Positions 34,541-45,020 of a DNA stretch of 64,000 nucleotides are shown one piece after another. Position numbers and translations under genes: made by a program. The stretch is from Malania oleifera (Eukaryota > Streptophyta > Magnoliopsida > Santalales > Ximeniaceae): assembly GCF_029873635.1 (NCBI RefSeq), contig NC_080420.1:122396719-122460718 (forward strand), read 5' to 3'. The notes beneath the pieces were generated by a model. It had not been told where the DNA came from. It ran no database searches and saw only the letters and a program-made list of their open reading frames with translations. Within the stretch, counting starts at the first letter, position 1, and every line of letters begins with the position of its first letter.

Positions 34541-36628
34541 TGAAAACAAAGGTGTAGTCCCAAGAGGGGGGTGAATTGGATTTTAAAATTTCTTTTAAAT
34601 TCTGTTTGTTTTTAATGAAGTCTTAACCTTTGTTGATTTGTTCAATACACAACAAAAGCTTAAGTCTTTTATTCAATCTACAAGCACAACACAAATAAAC
34701 ATTCAATCAACCACTCAAACTAATTAATCACAAAGTAAGTAACCAATTAATTAACTACACAATATTCAATCAAGATGTTTAATTTGTTTACAGCCATGTA
34801 GTGAATGAAATTTAGAATCAAGCCCTGTATTTGTGAAATTTGTTTCTCAATTTGATATTCAACAAAACATCCACACTCTTCCCAAAATTCAGATTTCAAA
34901 TAAACCTTAGTTAATAGGTTTTGGGGTGTTAACCAATCAACGTACTCCCTTATAGTTTCTGCAAAATATTGATTAACCAACGTACTTCCTTTCGGTTTCT
35001 GCAAGCCCAAAAACAAATTACACTTCAGCTTTATTTGAAATTAGATTCACGTTGTTTATAAGATTAATGAATTTAAAACATCCACGTAGTTTACATGTGC
35101 TGAAAATAAAGAGAGTAAGGGAAAGAGAGAGACACCGGGTTTTTACAAGGTTTGGCTTATCCCTAGCCTGTTTCCTCTCCTTTGGCAGACTACTATAAGA
35201 TTTCACTATATCAGTTCCTTTCCGGGAGGAACAACACCGTTACACACTCCTTTAGTAGGTTAGAGCTTGCCTCTCTAAGTGATATCCCCTCACTCGATCA
35301 CTCCTTCAATTAGGCTAGAGCAGCACCTCTCTAAGCGATCCCCACATGCTTAGACAACGATCCAACAATCCTGGAATCGTCAAAAACACTACAAGAATAC
35401 AAAATGATAGCTACGTACAAGAACACTCTCTAAAAGAGCAGATTAGTACAAATTCAGAACTATATACTTCAAAGTAATTCAAAATATGAAATTCAGATTA
35501 AAGCTCAAAGAGTGTATCACCAAATAGTTATTTCAATGGATGAAATAATTTTAGAATTGTAGCACAAGTTTCGAGATTGAGAGTCAACAAAGCCTTAGTA
35601 ATTTTCGTACAAGTTGAGAGTGAGAGAGCCTTTGAGAGTTTGAGAACAACTGAGAGAGTATGAGTGCTGAATTTGATTCTTGGTGTTTGAATTAATTGAT
35701 ATTGCGTGTATTTATAGATTTAGAAAAGTATCTAACTTGTTCCCCAAGTTTTGAATAGGTTTGAGCGCCAAATAATTGACTTTTCAAAAATACATCTGTT
35801 AAAAATTTTAAATTTTACCGCGTGGCAATAGCCTGAGGGGTTCTCGTCAGTCACCTGTCAATGAATTACATAGCTAAAATACACAGGCAGTAGGGTGGCA
35901 ATCGCCTGTCAACTTGGGGGTTAGGCGCCTGTCACTACATAACCCAGTTTTAAAAAAGAGGCAAAAGGGTGACAGTAGCCTGATGAAACCTCGTCAGGCT
36001 TCTCATTTTGCACCGTTAGGCGCCTGTCAAGACCCAGACAGTAGCCTAATGACCTTCTGTCTGTATATTTTAAAAGCTTTTAAAGTGGCAGCCTACTGAC
36101 CATGTTCAGTCAGGCGCCTGTCAAGTAAAAATTTTGACTTTTAAAAAATTGTTATTTTTTCTCTCTTTTCTTATCTATTTTTGGAATGTCAATTTGTTCT
36201 CTTTGAAAAATATGTTCCAAGTTTTAAAATTAAGGTCTCTAAGTCTCTTTTGCCTAATGAGTTTCAAAATGAAATTTCATAATTTGAAAATACTTGAAGT
36301 ACTTACAATACATTTCCTATTGACTCTCTTCATTTCTTTGATTTCTCTTTGTTGCTGAGCTTCAATGATCCTTTGAGCTTTCATTCTTGAAGTTTTTTCT
36401 TTAATATCAATGCTCTCATGATCTTCAAGCTTTATCTTTGAATTCATGCTTTAAGAAATCCATGCACTAAGCTTCATTTTATTTTATTTCTTTAGAATAC
36501 AAGTTTTGTGAGCACTTGACCTTGCGTTCTCATAATTGAGTCTTAAAATGACATTACTTAACCAAATATGTTAAGTTCCACTTGTTTGTTAGCATCAAAT
36601 CAGGATGTTAAGCCTTGTAAGGCCAGCA
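34541..36628 (-). mobile_element. Solo LTR, group E, TSD TTTTC
   Basis: The plus strand runs TGAAAACAAAGG to GGCCAGCA with TTTTC at 34536-34540 and 36629-36633 (2088 bp). On the minus strand it starts TGCTGGCCTTACAAGG, has a palindromic array (36122-35817), a TATA-like box (plus strand TATTTATAGATT about 35709), a GA-rich leader, and ends with the plant-repeat phrase seen as AGGGGGGTGAATTGG on the plus strand near 34565. No coding sequence. The superfamily is not certain; it lacks the spliced-leader layout of groups A-D. Confidence 0.85.
35817..36122. repeat. Array of CAGGCGCCTG-type palindromes (group-E LTR)
   Basis: Eight or so variants related to TGACAGGCGCCTGTCA occur, for example TTAGGCGCCTGTCA (35921), TTAGGCGCCTGTCA (about 36016) and TCAGGCGCCTGTCA (about 36109), and decayed TGACAGTAGCCTGA forms. 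The array lies directly upstream of the minus-strand TATA-like box. Confidence 0.7.
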
Positions 36629-37410
36629 TTTTCATCTTAGGTGGCTGGCCCCTAAGATTAACCTTCAAATCCTCTAATCTATTGAATAGGAAGAATTCAT
36701 CCAATTAACCCTTCTTGAAGATCTCTGCTAACATGATAAGCTAAATTTGCTAAAATTTTCCATTTGAATTAAAATCATAAACTAGTTATATTAGGTAGTT
36801 GTGAGGTGTTAAGAAATTTAATAAAATAAAAATAATAAAATATAAACACAAATAAAAATACAAATATAAGCACGATTCACAAATAGGGTGAGACGTAGAT
36901 ATCTCGCTATCTTTAAGGAGATTCAAGTCCTCTGCAATTTTTTGGTTTATCTCACGAATCGGTGCAACAGAACTCCTCAAGACTTATCTCCCCCAAGATA
37001 CAATAGCCCGATTTAAATCATATGACTCTCTCCAATTCAGCACAAATGGAGGAGTCTAAAGCTCCACAAAAAAACACCTTTCTTTGCTTGTCAAACTCTC
37101 TAGACTCAAAGGAAGGATGATATGATGAGAATGAAGAGAAGAGATTGGTGTCTTGTGTTAATGCCTCAAGGATCTATTTATAGGCACAAAATGACCCTTC
37201 ATTCTCCATGTACTTAATAAACATGATGTATATATATATATATTAAATAGACACAAACATAGATTTAAGGTACATTCATATAATTAATCTTATGCATTTA
37301 TGAAATACATGAATGAATGACGTAATTAAATATGAATACATAACCTTATCTAAGGTACATGCTCTTTTCCAAGACAATAAATAAAATAATAATATAAAAT
37401 ACACTAACAA
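36629..37410. other. Unassigned sequence between two LTRs
   Basis: No recognised coding. A minus-strand TATA-like box (plus strand CTATTTATAGGC, about 37173) with GA-rich sequence on its left suggests a promoter or another LTR remnant, but no ends were found. Confidence 0.35.
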
Positions 37411-37487
37411 TGTAGAGACTCGGAAAATAGAATAATAAAAAAATAATAAGGAAAAAGGGAAATTTGGTTTGGCACAGGACGGTAACC

Positions 37488-37676
37488 AAACCGTCGATGG
37501 TTTAGGGGAGTCTTAGGAAAATCGTCGACAGTTTTGAGTGTCAATGGTACAGTGAGGCTAAACCGTCAACGATTTTAGCAAGTTCAAGAAAACCGTCAAT
37601 GGTTTCGATTTATCGAGGCTTAGTAAAGGTGAAATAGTAGAAAACAGTTCGGTTAAAAAACCAAACTGTCAATGGT
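37488..37676. repeat. Array of AAACCGTCGACGGTTT-type palindromes (group-D LTR)
   Basis: Five variants: AAACCGTCGATGGTTT, AAATCGTCGACAGTTT, AAACCGTCAACGATTT, AAACCGTCAATGGTTT and AAACTGTCAATGGTTT. They decay from a 16-bp perfect palindrome sharing CGTCGACG with group A, and lie just upstream of the TATA-like box. Confidence 0.85.
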
Positions 37677-38486
37677 TTCCCTTAGGCAGCAGCTTATATA
37701 TAAAGGGTTTAAGCTCATTTAGTTTAGTTAAATCAACGATCGAACACCACCACGAGGTCCTAACTTCGATTCTTGTCATTTTAATTAGAACATATTCGTA
37801 GTTTGAGGATCCTAGGCACTACTCCAAAGTTAAGGTAAAAAAAAAAAAAGATTTATGCTTGTCGTTTTAGAATTTAACCGGTTAACGGGAGCGTGAGAGC
37901 CTAGGGATGTTAGGATAGTAATTATTCCGTAATTTAGCTTATTAAACTAAAAATACATGATTACAAATTTTTGTGCTCCGAACACCGTAGGTATCGGTTT
38001 AAGGATCCCTACAGACACTTTCTCAGTAAACAGGTAAGGAGAATAGGTTATGTCAGGCATTTTCAGAAGTTCAACCGATTAAAGTTAAGCATATGTTTAT
38101 ATAAATATTATATATATATATTTCTGAATATTCAGGCAGGTGGAAATGGAAATTTGGTATTTTATATATATATATATATCTATATATATATATTTGAGAA
38201 AAACCTGGTGTTTGAATTTAAGAAAAACCCTAGAGATAATGATACTTTATTTCAGCAAAATTTATATTTTCTTGCGTAGTTATAATGTTATAATTTATCA
38301 GTCAAAAGTTGTGTGGCATGAGGATGACTTTTATGGCTTAGTTAAATATGATGATTTTTCTAGTTATGATATTATGTCGTTTTATAGTGAGATAGGAAAT
38401 GACAGTTTTATACCAAGATGTGATTTGACTTGTTTTATACAAATTTATGAAAATGAGATTATGTTACTGTTTGTTGTGAAAATTGC

Positions 38487-38660
38487 AATATAACATTGGC
38501 AGGATATGAGGAGACCGTTATATTGTTTTTATATAAAATTATGAAAAAACGCAATATAACGTTGGTAGGATATGAGGAGGTTGTTATTTTGTTTATTATA
38601 TAAAAACCAATATAACTTTGGCAGGATATGAGGACATCGTTATATTGTTATTATATAATA
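38487..38660. repeat. Three tandem hairpin units, about 55-70 bp each
   Basis: Each unit has CAATATAAC, a 20-nt loop containing TTGGCAGGATATGAGGA, then GTTATATTG, the exact reverse complement of the first arm (one unit has a decayed second arm). A TATATAAAA spacer separates units. Confidence 0.85.
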
Positions 38661-39082
38661 CAATGTAAACTGCAATATATATGAATTAAGAACCCTAGTG
38701 GACCAATTATGTGTAGAGTACGGTACTGTAACTACAATGAAATGACAGAGAGTGTAACCACACTGGTCTGGTATGATAGTGTTGGTGGTAGACAATCGAT
38801 TTGGCCTGCGGAGTGTTGTGAACCACCCCTAGAGTCCGGACCAGGCTGCGGTAGGCAAATCGTACTACTGACATATGTTGAAGCTTAGCCTAGTGGTAGG
38901 CCAACCATGGTTAAATTCAGCCTTTGGGCCGCACAACCCGGTATGAGGGGGAAGCATGTCGTTAGCCAGTTAGCCCTACATGGGAGGTTCTTATATCTAT
39001 ATATGTTGATTTATTTACATAGAGAAATTTATTGAACTTGAGCATGTTTTGGGAAAATAATGGGTTATCGAAATATCTATAT

Positions 39083-39105
39083 GTGTGTGTGTGTGCGCGC
39101 GCGTA
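39083..39105. repeat. (TG)n/(CG)n tract
   Basis: TGTGTGTGTG followed by CGCGCGCG, in the 3' part of group-D LTR. Confidence 0.9.
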
Positions 39106-39534
39106 TGCGTGAGTACAATTATATATATTTTTCTCAGTTGAAGTTAAGATTAAATGGATGTGTTTAGATACACTAAAACTCATTTTGCCATACACTATTA
39201 ATAGCTTATTCCGTCTTACTGAGAGGTGTCTCACCCCAACAAATATTTTAACATTTCAGGACCTCGTGGGGATCGAGTTTAGTGCTTCAGAGTAGGGTAT
39301 ATATATAGTGTTATCGAAAGTAAGTATTGGTGAGAATTGTTTTGTATACAGTTAGACATGTTTTTGTGTAGTGGGGTTGTAATAAGGTTTTGGGAGTATT
39401 TATGTAAATATGATGGTATTAGAACTCTGGTATTGTATTCAAGATTTTATGTTTATGATTCCGCTACTTGGTTATGAAAATGAGATTTGGACAGGTAAGC
39501 CCAATACCCTAATGTGGTACGGGTTGTACAGTTA

Positions 39535-39545
39535 TGGTATCAGAG
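39535..39545 (+). other. Primer-binding site after group-D LTR
   Basis: TGGTATCAGAG lies four bases after the LTR end. Only about 37 nt of internal sequence follow before an ATTACA + AACAA junction at 39582/39583, so nearly the whole element is gone. Confidence 0.75.
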
Positions 39546-40874
39546 ATTGGAAAAAAAATGGTAGAAATTTCAAATCATTACAAACAATATGATCAATAGA
39601 ATAATAATATTAAAATACTCTAACATGAGGTAACAACCAAGCATAGTTATGAAGTATTCTAACTAGTTTGTTTTAGTGCGAGTAATAAATTCTTGATATT
39701 TGTGTTAGGTGTTAGGTTTAATCTAGAAATCATCTATGTTTGGCATGAGATCGGTTGTCGAAGAATAAATTATACCTACAAAATATTTCTATCTATTTTT
39801 ATGCTAATCTAGATTCTAATGAGAATGACATCCAATTTCCAAGCATAAATGTTCCAAACATGTGGTTACTAAGCTAAACATGTACCCAAAAATAAATCTT
39901 CTTTTCTAACTTTGTGTTACTATCCATACAATTTGGTACATAATTTGGAAGTTGGACATGCAACAAGATTTAAATAAACCAACTACCATCTTTTTTTGTC
40001 AAGAGGAATCTACTAAATGCCATCCCAAACTGCCATCTTAGCCCTTTTGCAACACTTCTTAATTGTCGCAAGTATCCTTTCATGTAGTGGAAGCAATTTG
40101 GGGGCATTTTTATAGCCCCAAGAAGGGCGACTTAGGGGAGTTTATTTTTGCATCATTGGAGTCACCTAAAAGGATTTTTTTTTTATTGATAACAAATATT
40201 TACTCCTATTACATATTAGAACTTGGATGAAAAAAAAAAACTATTTAAAAACCAAGCCCCTAAAAATATTTTTCATCATATCAAAGCATCACAACTAACA
40301 CATAACTCTCCTTTTTATCTTAGAACCTATCAACTAAGAATTTTTTTGTTAATTACTAAATATAATGACAAAGGTATGTAGAAGCACCAACATAGCATAT
40401 GTTGGGTTACTGAACCAACTCATTCAAGAATGATATCCTTTTGATCAAGAAAAGGAAATTATCCATCCGACATTGAATCTTGAATCTATGATGGAGATTG
40501 TCTATATGTCCGAGCATCCACTAATTTCATATGCAAAATTTTGTGTATTTTCTTTTATAGTTTTGTGTTTTAAGCGGTTTTAATCTATTTCGGGGTTATG
40601 GTGTTAAGAGCCCATAATATGGACTCAATTTAAACTCTTGGTGATTATGCATGAATTATGAAACCCTTAAATTTGTCTCTTTCTTCTCTCTCCCCATAAC
40701 TCTCACATGTGATTTCTTTCTTTTATTCTTCTACTTTTAATTCTTCTAATAATTTTTCTATTCTATTTTCTCTTTTCCATTTTCTTCTTGCTTACTCTAC
40801 TATGTTATGTCAAGCAATGCCAAATTCCTGAATATGTTTGTTGTCTTATTACCAATTGAAAAATTCCCATTTGA
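39546..40874. other. Intergenic, no gene seen
   Basis: No convincing frame. The phrase near 39600-39630 (AATAATATTAAAATACTCTAAC) resembles the left flank of the group-D LTR near 37388-37408. Confidence 0.45.
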
Positions 40875-41113
40875 AATTCTTTTTTTTTTTTTTTTTTTGG
40901 ATTACACACCTTGTATCCACATGTCCGTTTTACGGTTCACGTGACTAATCCTGCGCCCCTTGAAGTTGACCCCACAACTCCAAAGGGAGGGTAAATTCAG
41001 GAGTTCAGGGGCAGAAATGAGCCCAGGAGTGTTTGAACACCTGACCTCATAAGAGGCACTCCCATAACCCACATTACCACCTAAACCACACCCTGGGGGT
41101 AAAATTCTTTTTT
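40875..41113 (-). mobile_element. tRNA-derived SINE with poly(A) tail and TSD
   Basis: Read on the minus strand: an A-box-like TGGTTTAGGTGG (41088-41077), 35 nt, a B-box-like GGTGTTCAAACAC (41041-41029), a body of about 130 bp, then about 21 A residues (plus-strand T run 40880-40898). AAATTCTTTTTT-type sequence flanks both ends (about 40874 and 41102-41113). Boxes, spacing, tail and TSD together fit an RNA polymerase III-transcribed SINE about 200 bp long. Confidence 0.75.
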
Positions 41114-41314
41114 GTATTGATGACTCCATTGAATCCTATCCTTCCTAGATCTATCATTTACAACCTAATCCCTAGAACAGACCATCTAAGTCCCTAACAT
41201 TTCTTCATTGCCAAACCCATCTTTATCGATCATTCAGTATGTTGTTAGCCACATGATTAGGATCACAATAACAACTTGCTACAATTCTCTTTAATGCAAA
41301 CCATAATTTTCATC

Positions 41315-41318
<4 letters not shown>

Positions 41319-41373
<55 letters not shown>
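41319..41373. repeat. (AG)n microsatellite
   Basis: About 27 AG dinucleotides, not attached to a recognised gene or LTR. Confidence 0.95.
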
Positions 41374-41375
<2 letters not shown>

Positions 41376-42196
41376 ATGTTATTCATGTCATCAATGATTT
41401 CTACTTGTTGATTGATTATCATTGTGTTTATTTGAAAAAAAAAAAAAGACACAAAGAATTCAATGAAAAAATGTCACAATTTTGAGTGATAACAATACCA
41501 TAAATTAGTGTAAGGGAAAAAAAAAAAAAATCTTTATCCTAGGTAGTCATTGGTTTCCAGCACCATCACCATTTTTTTGTTTATCATTGCCCATTAGATT
41601 TCTTTACCCACTAACCAACTAGAAGACTTGTCCCCCATCCTTATTCAGTCCCAAGCACACCTTTTCTTTTCAAAAGCCTTGGGGTGCAAGCCATTTGAAA
41701 GTTGTTTTTATTTTTTGATTCACATATATCGTTATATTAGTTTAGTTTAAACATTGATTTTTGTTTAACTGATTGTATCCAAAACCCTTTGAATATTCGA
41801 CTAATTTACCAAGATAATGGTCCCGCCCCTCTACCATTCTTCACTTAAATGGTTGCTTAAAACAATTTGCAGGTCACCACAATGTACACACGATATTAAG
41901 ATCTAGGCCTTTTTAACCTCTATGTCACACCATATATGGTTTGTGATACCACCCAAAATGGCCACCAAGCCTTTTATGGCATTTTATTGTCCTAAAAAAT
42001 TATGTGTCCATGCTTACTTATAGGATGAGCAACTTCCAATTTGTAGGAGAATAATTTTAGTAACATTTAAGTGGACATGACCCTATGGTGGAAAAAAGCC
42101 ATGTGAAAGAAACATTTGAATTGCAGGGGCTGATATTCATACATCTCTATTGAAGCACCATAGCCAAGTTGAAATTCCTTAGAAACATCATAAGTA

Positions 42197-42248
<52 letters not shown>

Positions 42249-42563
42249 GTTGATGATGCAGAGTTCAATTTTGGTTAGGTTAGACATTGTAGGCATCATC
42301 AAGGCTAATGTTCCCACCTAGAGTGGTTCATTGGACCTTAATGTGTTTAGGGGTTTGAGACCATTAGTTAGTATTTCATTTTTTTCAAATGTCAAATGTT
42401 TAATTCTTATTCACAAGCATGAAACTGGTTCCATTTTAGAAACCATGTTGATTTTCTCATCGTGGATGGTTTCCTTTTTTCATGAGACCAAACTGTGAAT
42501 TCCACAGAATTTATGATTTCTGTTAAGCTAAACATTCTAGTGAGATAAGACTATAGCTTGCGT
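41374..42563. other. Intergenic, no gene seen
   Basis: AT-rich. A (TA)n run occupies about 42200-42245. No coding similarity recognised. Confidence 0.45.
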
Positions 42564-42775
42564 AGCATAAGTTTTTTGGCCCTTTATAAGGAGGGTTGTC
42601 AATAAGATATTGTATCAATATCACATGTATAAAGACTGCTTAAGTCCAAACACAACAGATAAAACTATAACTCTTGGGTATAGCATAAGTTTTTTGACCC
42701 TTTATGAGGAGGGTTGTTAGTAGGATATTGTATCAATATCACACTTATAAAGACCGCTTGAGTCAAAACACAAAA
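42564..42775. repeat. Tandem duplication, 117-bp period
   Basis: TAGCATAAGTTTTTTG starts at 42564 and again at 42681. Both copies continue with CCCTTTAT-AGGAGGGTTGT, GATATTGTATCAATATC (itself an inverted repeat with 7-bp arms) and TATAAAGAC. Copies differ at roughly one site in ten. Confidence 0.8.
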
Positions 42776-42777
42776 TA

Positions 42778-43780
42778 AGGACCTATTTGATATCATTGTT
42801 TTTTTTTATCTTTGTTTTTCCATAGGGAAGAAATAGATTATAAAAATACGTTTGTTTATATTGATTTTTATTTTTGTTGCCACTTTTCAGCTCAACAACA
42901 AAACAAAACCAAGCCTTAGTCCCACTAAGTGGGGTCAGCTATATGAATCCTTTTTCCGTCAATTTATGCGATCATGGACCATTTCTTTTGATAGATTCAA
43001 GAATATTAAATCCTTACTCACTATCTCCTCCTAAGTTATTTTATGTCTATCCCTACCCCTTCTACTGCCCCCCCATAATAACTAAGTCACTCTTCCTCAC
43101 AGGTGCACTATAAGACCTACGTTACAAGTGTCCATACCATCTAAGTCGTCCCTTCCTTATCTTATCTTCTATAGGAGCTACACCTAACTTACCACGAATA
43201 TGTTCATTCCTTAATTTATCTTTCAGCTGTTTGTCAAAAAACTAAAAACCAAATTTTATGATCTTCAATTGTTTTGACAACTTGTTGTAAAAAATTTTAA
43301 TATCCAGAAATAGTTTTTTTATTTATTAAATCATTCATTTTATATAATTTTAAATTAAATGATCATACAAATTTAAATTTAATTGAAAGAAAAATATATA
43401 TAAATTTCAGAAAAATGTAATAAAACCAATTACAAAATATTTTTACTATTTTTCAATTGTCATGTCTGATAAAACTTTTATTGTAAAGTACATTTTGAAA
43501 GTAGAATGATTAAAGTAAAATAATTATAATAAATTTTATTTTAATTATAGTAAATTTTTTAATATGTATTCTTTGTAATTTTATTATTTTAATTACATTT
43601 TTATAATATTATTTGATTCAAAGATGAAAATGAGCATTTTTAATTAAGTACTTATATTTGTATTAGTTTTATAAATGTTAACTAAACATGTTGTTAATTT
43701 CTAGTTTTTAGTTTCTGTTTCTAGTTTTTCATTTTCGTTTCTCTAATTTTTGACAGGAATACCAAATGGCCCCTAAAGGA
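42778..43780. mobile_element. Possible terminal-inverted-repeat element
   Basis: The left end AAGGACCTATTTGATATC and the inverted right end (CCTTTAGGGGCCATTTGGTA on the other strand) are similar, as in many plant MITEs. The interior is AT-rich and includes an RTE fragment at 42893-43219. No matching TSD was found, so the call is weak. Confidence 0.35.
42893..43219 (-). mobile_element. 5'-truncated RTE LINE, 3' end only
   Basis: On the minus strand it matches the 3' end of the LINE at 50777-51108, including ACATATTCGTGGTAAG, GACCCCACTTAGTGGGACT and a CAACAA-type tail. It ends at the tail on its left (42893) and is cut at about 43219. Confidence 0.8.
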
Positions 43781-43960
43781 ATTGCACACACCATTGCGTG
43801 TTCCATACAAATAATAAAGGCATGTGAACATGGATTATGTGCTATAGTTACCAAATAATAGTTAGGGCCACAATCCCATAATGAGAGTGGTTGATAACTT
43901 CTCTAAGATGACCTACTTTATCCTTTCTAGTAAGATCATTGGTTAATCTATTCTTTAACT

Positions 43961-44077
43961 ACACGTTTGGTGTGGAAGAATGGAATGAAGTTGAAAGGAA
44001 TATTATTGATTGATCACTTTATTTCATTATATTTTTTATTCTAATTTTCATTCCATCCACAAAACCAAACATGATGT
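43961..44077. mobile_element. Short MITE, about 117 bp with 25-bp terminal inverted repeats
   Basis: The left end ACACGTTTGGTGTGGAAGAA continues TGGAATGAA. The right end, inverted, reads CATGTTTGGTTTTGTGGATG continuing GAATGAA. The centre is AT-rich. No coding and no certain TSD. Confidence 0.55.
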
Positions 44078-44463
44078 AAATTGGTTATTTGTATCCTTGG
44101 TTTGTCGATTTCTATTGTCTTTAATTGATATGCAAAGTTCATTAGTAATTCTTGAAAACATTCTTGTGGTTTTCGGCACACATGTTGTGTTCTTATTTGC
44201 TTTTCTTCCCAAAGTGATGACTATACTTGGGCTAATGATTTGTTTTCTTTTGAAATTGTCAATATAACGTAATAATATGATTCAATCACCATTTTAAAAG
44301 AAACATTGGCTCTAACAATTCTGTCTCCATAAAAATAATGTGACAACCCGAATAATAATGGGATTTAAATAATAAAGAGGAAGGAAAATGGAAACAGTAA
44401 CAGAAAGAGAAAGTTGACGACATTTCACTTTGGGAAAGAGTAACCAAGGGAAATCATCAGGGC

Positions 44464-44632
44464 TTCGTTGACGAATACAGGAGATTCGTCGACGAGGGTA
44501 TAAGAGAATTCGTCGACGAGGAAATATCTAGAGAGGTTTTGAGCCGACTAAATTTCGTCGACGAGAAGTAGATTTCGTCGAAGAAATTATTGAATGACTC
44601 GTCGACGACTGACGTGGCTCGTCAACGAATCC
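44464..44632. repeat. Palindrome array of the 44339 LTR
   Basis: Eight variants of TCGTCGACGA; several are intact, others differ at CpG (TCGTTGACGA, TCGTCAACGA). The last one ends about 6 nt before the TATA-like box region. Confidence 0.85.
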
Positions 44633-44637
44633 AGTCT

Positions 44638-44645
44638 TATAAATA
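44638..44645 (+). promoter_or_regulatory. TATA box of the group-A LTR
   Basis: TATAAATA is followed by a CT-rich leader. Equivalent boxes stand next to the palindrome array in all group-A copies. Confidence 0.65.
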
Positions 44646-44857
44646 CTAAAAATCCGGATTTTTACTTCACAGTTAAGCAATCTTTCATCCTCTCTCTCCT
44701 CCCTTCAGTTCTCTCTCTCTCTCTCTCTTCGATTTTGGGCCGAATTTACGCCGGTTCGACAATCTGAAACCACCATGACGCTCCTGGGAAAGTTCTCTCC
44801 AAATCTGCCAGAGCGGATTGTTGGTGAAAGCAAGTTGGAAATCATCCCTAAGTTGAG

Positions 44858-44955
44858 GTAAGGCTTTTTAAGCCAAATTTGGTCTTATGGTAGTTATAGG
44901 AAGTGATGTACACGTGAAAATACTGAAGTTTAATACTGAGAGTTTTCATTTTCAG
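44858..44955 (+). other. Putative LTR intron 1, 98 nt
   Basis: GTAAGGCTTTTTAAGCC at the left end, a pyrimidine-rich GTTTTCATTTTCAG at the right end. The same borders are seen in the LTRs at 12943, 22586 and, with a weaker acceptor, 16537. The insertion of no protein frame suggests a non-coding leader. RNA evidence is not available to me. Confidence 0.5.
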
Positions 44956-45020
44956 GGTATTGATCAGGAAACCCTACAGGTGTTAGACCAAGATTTTTAG
45001 GAGGCTTTCTCAGTAGCCAG

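Larger units (their letters stand above)
37411..39530 (+). mobile_element. Group-D LTR
   Basis: It begins TGTAGAGACTCGG and ends GGGTTGTACA (2120 bp) and is followed by a PBS, so it is a 5' LTR. It contains a palindrome array (37488-37676), a TATA-like box TATATATAAAG (about 37695), donor GTTAAG/GTAAAA (about 37826), a second donor ACAG/GTAAGG (about 38034), hairpin minisatellite 38487-38660, motif CTGAGAGGTGTCTCACCC (39220-39237) and acceptor ATTTCAG/GACC (about 39260). AACAA flanks the left end and recurs at 39583-39587. Confidence 0.8.

Noticed and set aside
44464..44632. Regularly spaced palindromic repeats could be taken for a CRISPR array
   Set aside because: Spacing is irregular, repeats are short and diverged, the spacers are shared between copies, and the array lies inside plant LTR promoters.
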